This document shows positions 4,814-5,984 of a DNA stretch of 5,984 nt, piece by piece. The stretch spans positions 1 through 5,984 of the forward strand of contig DATCOZ010000128.1 of NCBI GenBank assembly GCA_036564345.1, given 5' to 3'. The position numbers and the translations under genes are program-made. This stretch comes from UBA6019 sp036564345. GTDB lineage: Bacteria; Chloroflexota; Dormibacteria; Dormibacterales; Dormibacteraceae. The notes under the pieces are model-generated. The model saw only the letters and a list, made by a program, of their open reading frames with translations, ran no database searches and was not told where the DNA came from. Numbering within the stretch: the stretch's first letter is position 1; every line of letters begins with the position of its first letter.

Positions 4814-5629
4814 ATGACAACAGCCAAGCCAGTAGCGCTCGTGACGGGCGCCTCCTCGGGCATTGGGAAAGCAGCCGCGCTCGCGCTGGTCGATGCCGGG
4901 TTCGAGGTGGTCGGCACAAGTCGGAACACCTCGGGCGTCGCGCCGCTGGACGAGGTGACGTTCCTCGACCTCGACGTGACAAGCGACGAGTCGGTCACCG
5001 GTGCGGTCGAGCAGCTCCTCGATCGCTTCGGGCGGCTCGACGTGCTGGTCAACAATGCGGGCACCGGCGCAGCCGGGGCCGCCGAGGAAAGCTCCGTCGC
5101 CCAGGACCAGCGCATCTTCGATATCAACTTCTTCGGGCTCGTCCGGATGACGAAGGCGGTCCTCCCGCACATGCGCGCCGCGGGAAATGGTCGGATCATC
5201 AACATCTCCTCGGTGTTAGGACTTGTCCCCGCGCCGTACATGGCCAGTTACGCCGCGACGAAGCATGCGATCGAGGGCTACTCCGAGTCGGTCGACCACG
5301 AGGTTCGGGAGCACGGAATCCGGGTGCTTCTCGTTGAGCCCGCCTACACCAGGACCGGCTTCGACGCCAAAGCCATCCAGCCCGACGCGCCGTTGCCGAT
5401 CTACGCGGTGCAGAGGCACGTCTTCGACGGCGTGATGGCGCGTGCCATGGCGGACGCCGATGACCCGGCCATCGTAGCCAATGCGATCGTCGCGGCAGCC
5501 ACCGATCCAAAGCCGAAGCTGCGCTACACCGCCGGCTCGACGGCCGGACGCGTCAGCGCCCTGCGCCGCTTCGTTCCCACGCGGGTCTTCGACCGGCAGA
5601 TTCGGAAGCTCAACCGCCTGCCCGCCTGA
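4814..5629 (+). CDS. Classical SDR-family NAD(P)-dependent oxidoreductase
   Basis: A soluble short-chain dehydrogenase/reductase, probably oxidising or reducing a hydroxyl/carbonyl pair with NAD(P). The 271 aa show all classical-SDR marks: cofactor motif TGASSGIG (11-18), D54 in DLDVT for adenine contact, NNAG (80-83), and the catalytic tetrad N105 (DINFFG), S133 (NISSVLG), Y146 and K150 (YAATK). The motif after the catalytic strand is VEPAYTRT (174-181), with Ala where PG is more usual. R37 in GTSRN after the second strand, with no acidic residue ending that strand, favours NADPH. The C-terminal 40 residues (RYTAGSTAGRVSALRRFVP onward, 237-) are basic and resemble other bacterial SDRs of unassigned substrate. 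ATG at 4814 has AAGGGAG six bases upstream. It is divergent from the TetR-like gene, its likely repressor. The substrate cannot be inferred. Confidence 0.95.
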   Translation: MTTAKPVALVTGASSGIGKAAALALVDAGFEVVGTSRNTSGVAPLDEVTFLDLDVTSDESVTGAVEQLLDRFGRLDVLVNNAGTGAAGAAEESSVAQDQRIFDINFFGLVRMTKAVLPHMRAAGNGRIINISSVLGLVPAPYMASYAATKHAIEGYSESVDHEVREHGIRVLLVEPAYTRTGFDAKAIQPDAPLPIYAVQRHVFDGVMARAMADADDPAIVANAIVAAATDPKPKLRYTAGSTAGRVSALRRFVPTRVFDRQIRKLNRLPA

Positions 5630-5807
5630 AGCTTCGACCCTCAACTCGGCCACACCCAAGGAGAACCGTCATGGGCTGTAGGGCGGCAAAAGTCGGTCCG
5701 ATTCAAGCTGCTCGCTGATAGACATGGTGGAGTCCGCCGAGGACAGGACGGACAGTGACGGCGCCGTAATGACTCTGCGGCCGTGGAGCCGGAGGCTGGA
5801 GGCCGGC
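5630..5807. other. Intergenic region after the SDR, orphan RBS only
   Basis: Nothing in this 178-base stretch looks like a conserved gene on either strand, and there is no hairpin-plus-T-run terminator after the SDR stop. The only clear signals are the ribosome binding site and mini-ORF at 5658-5718, and a purine-rich run near 5738-5760 with imperfect GGACAG/GACGG repeats. The minus-strand open frames here are arginine/proline/serine-rich and look like shadows. Confidence 0.5.
5658..5718 (+). other. Strong ribosome binding site with a 15-codon ORF
   Basis: AAGGAGA (5658-5664), six bases, then ATG at 5671 opening the peptide MGCRAAKVGPIQAAR and stopping at TGA 5716-5718. The signal is 41 bases after the SDR stop and is as good as those of the real genes, which suggests a second operon gene used to start here. 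Either this is the preserved start of a gene lost by deletion, a real short leader peptide, or chance. The peptide has no recognisable features. Confidence 0.25.
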
Positions 5808-5984
5808 ATGCGCCTCGGCGCTCCCCTTCGCGGCATCGTGTATGGCTTAGCGTTGATCGTGGCCGCTCCGTTGGCATGGCAGGCCGGCAATGAAAGGTTG
5901 CCCTGTTCATAGGAGCGGTGGCTATCTTTGGGATCGCTCTGGAGGCCACCAGGAACGGTCGCGAGGCTCGCCGCGGAGCGCGGC
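5808..5984 (+). pseudogene. Small two-helix membrane protein, split by a one-base frameshift and cut by the window end
   Basis: From ATG 5808 (GGAGG at 5798-5802, five bases upstream) the frame reads MRLGAPLRGIVYGLALIVAA and on to WQAGNE, a basic N-terminus and one hydrophobic helix, then hits TAG at 5910-5912. A second frame opens just after TGA (5891-5893) and reads KVALFIGAVAIFGIALEATR to the window end: another hydrophobic helix followed by a basic tail. Adding one A to the GAAAGG at 5892-5897 would join them as AGNE-KVALF, a natural two-TM hairpin protein. This points to a one-base loss in an A run, by mutation or sequencing error. In-frame ATGs at 5724 and 5769 lack a clear SD. I do not recognise the family; the gene runs off the window. 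Confidence 0.45.

Noticed and set aside
5641..5949. Minus-strand 102-codon open frame at the right end
   Set aside because: Its translation is Arg/Pro/Ser/Cys-rich with no hydrophobic core or motif, and it lies opposite the more convincing two-helix membrane protein.
1..5984. CRISPR array, insertion sequence, attachment site or phage module
   Set aside because: No regularly spaced repeats, transposase, integrase or terminal inverted repeats were seen on either strand.

Overview
The window is GC-rich bacterial chromosome with dense coding, frequent GTG starts, two short divergent-promoter intergenic regions and no sign of mobile elements, tRNA, rRNA or CRISPR. Gene content (branched-chain amino acid type ABC ATPases, HxlR and TetR regulators, a DHA2 drug transporter, a PaaI-type thioesterase, an SDR) and a probably leaderless GTG gene with a TAnnnT-type -10 fit a soil or freshwater actinobacterium (Actinomycetota) or another high-GC terrestrial lineage. 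The genus cannot be fixed from this sequence.

Left part (1-1430, + strand): the 3' end of an ABC importer operon of the Liv/HAAT type. A 5'-truncated LivG-like ATPase is followed with no gap by a complete LivF-like ATPase (TAG then GTG). The permeases and binding protein would lie upstream, outside the window. Bases 1431-1589 hold no gene but carry an imperfect tandem repeat.

Middle part (1590-4047): an HxlR-family regulator (- strand) diverges from a 14-TM DHA2-type MFS exporter (+), which overlaps a PaaI-like hotdog thioesterase by ATGA. The 77-base divergent spacer contains an inverted repeat that probably serves as the HxlR operator. The layout suggests a ligand-controlled efflux/detoxification unit; the ligand is unknown.

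Right part (4138-5629): a TetR-family regulator (- strand) diverges from a classical SDR oxidoreductase (+). The shared control region is an AT-rich island with a perfect TTGACA, a perfect TATAAT on the other strand, two palindromes over the promoter elements and a 7-bp-stem inverted repeat in the regulator's leader. Regulator and SDR have identical Shine-Dalgarno sequences and spacing. This is the most informative regulatory region in the window.

Right end (5630-5984): an orphan strong ribosome binding site with a 15-codon ORF, then what looks like a small two-helix membrane protein split by a one-base frameshift and cut by the window end. I see no clearly new multi-gene system. The items most worth checking are the TetR/SDR control region and the frameshifted gene at the end.
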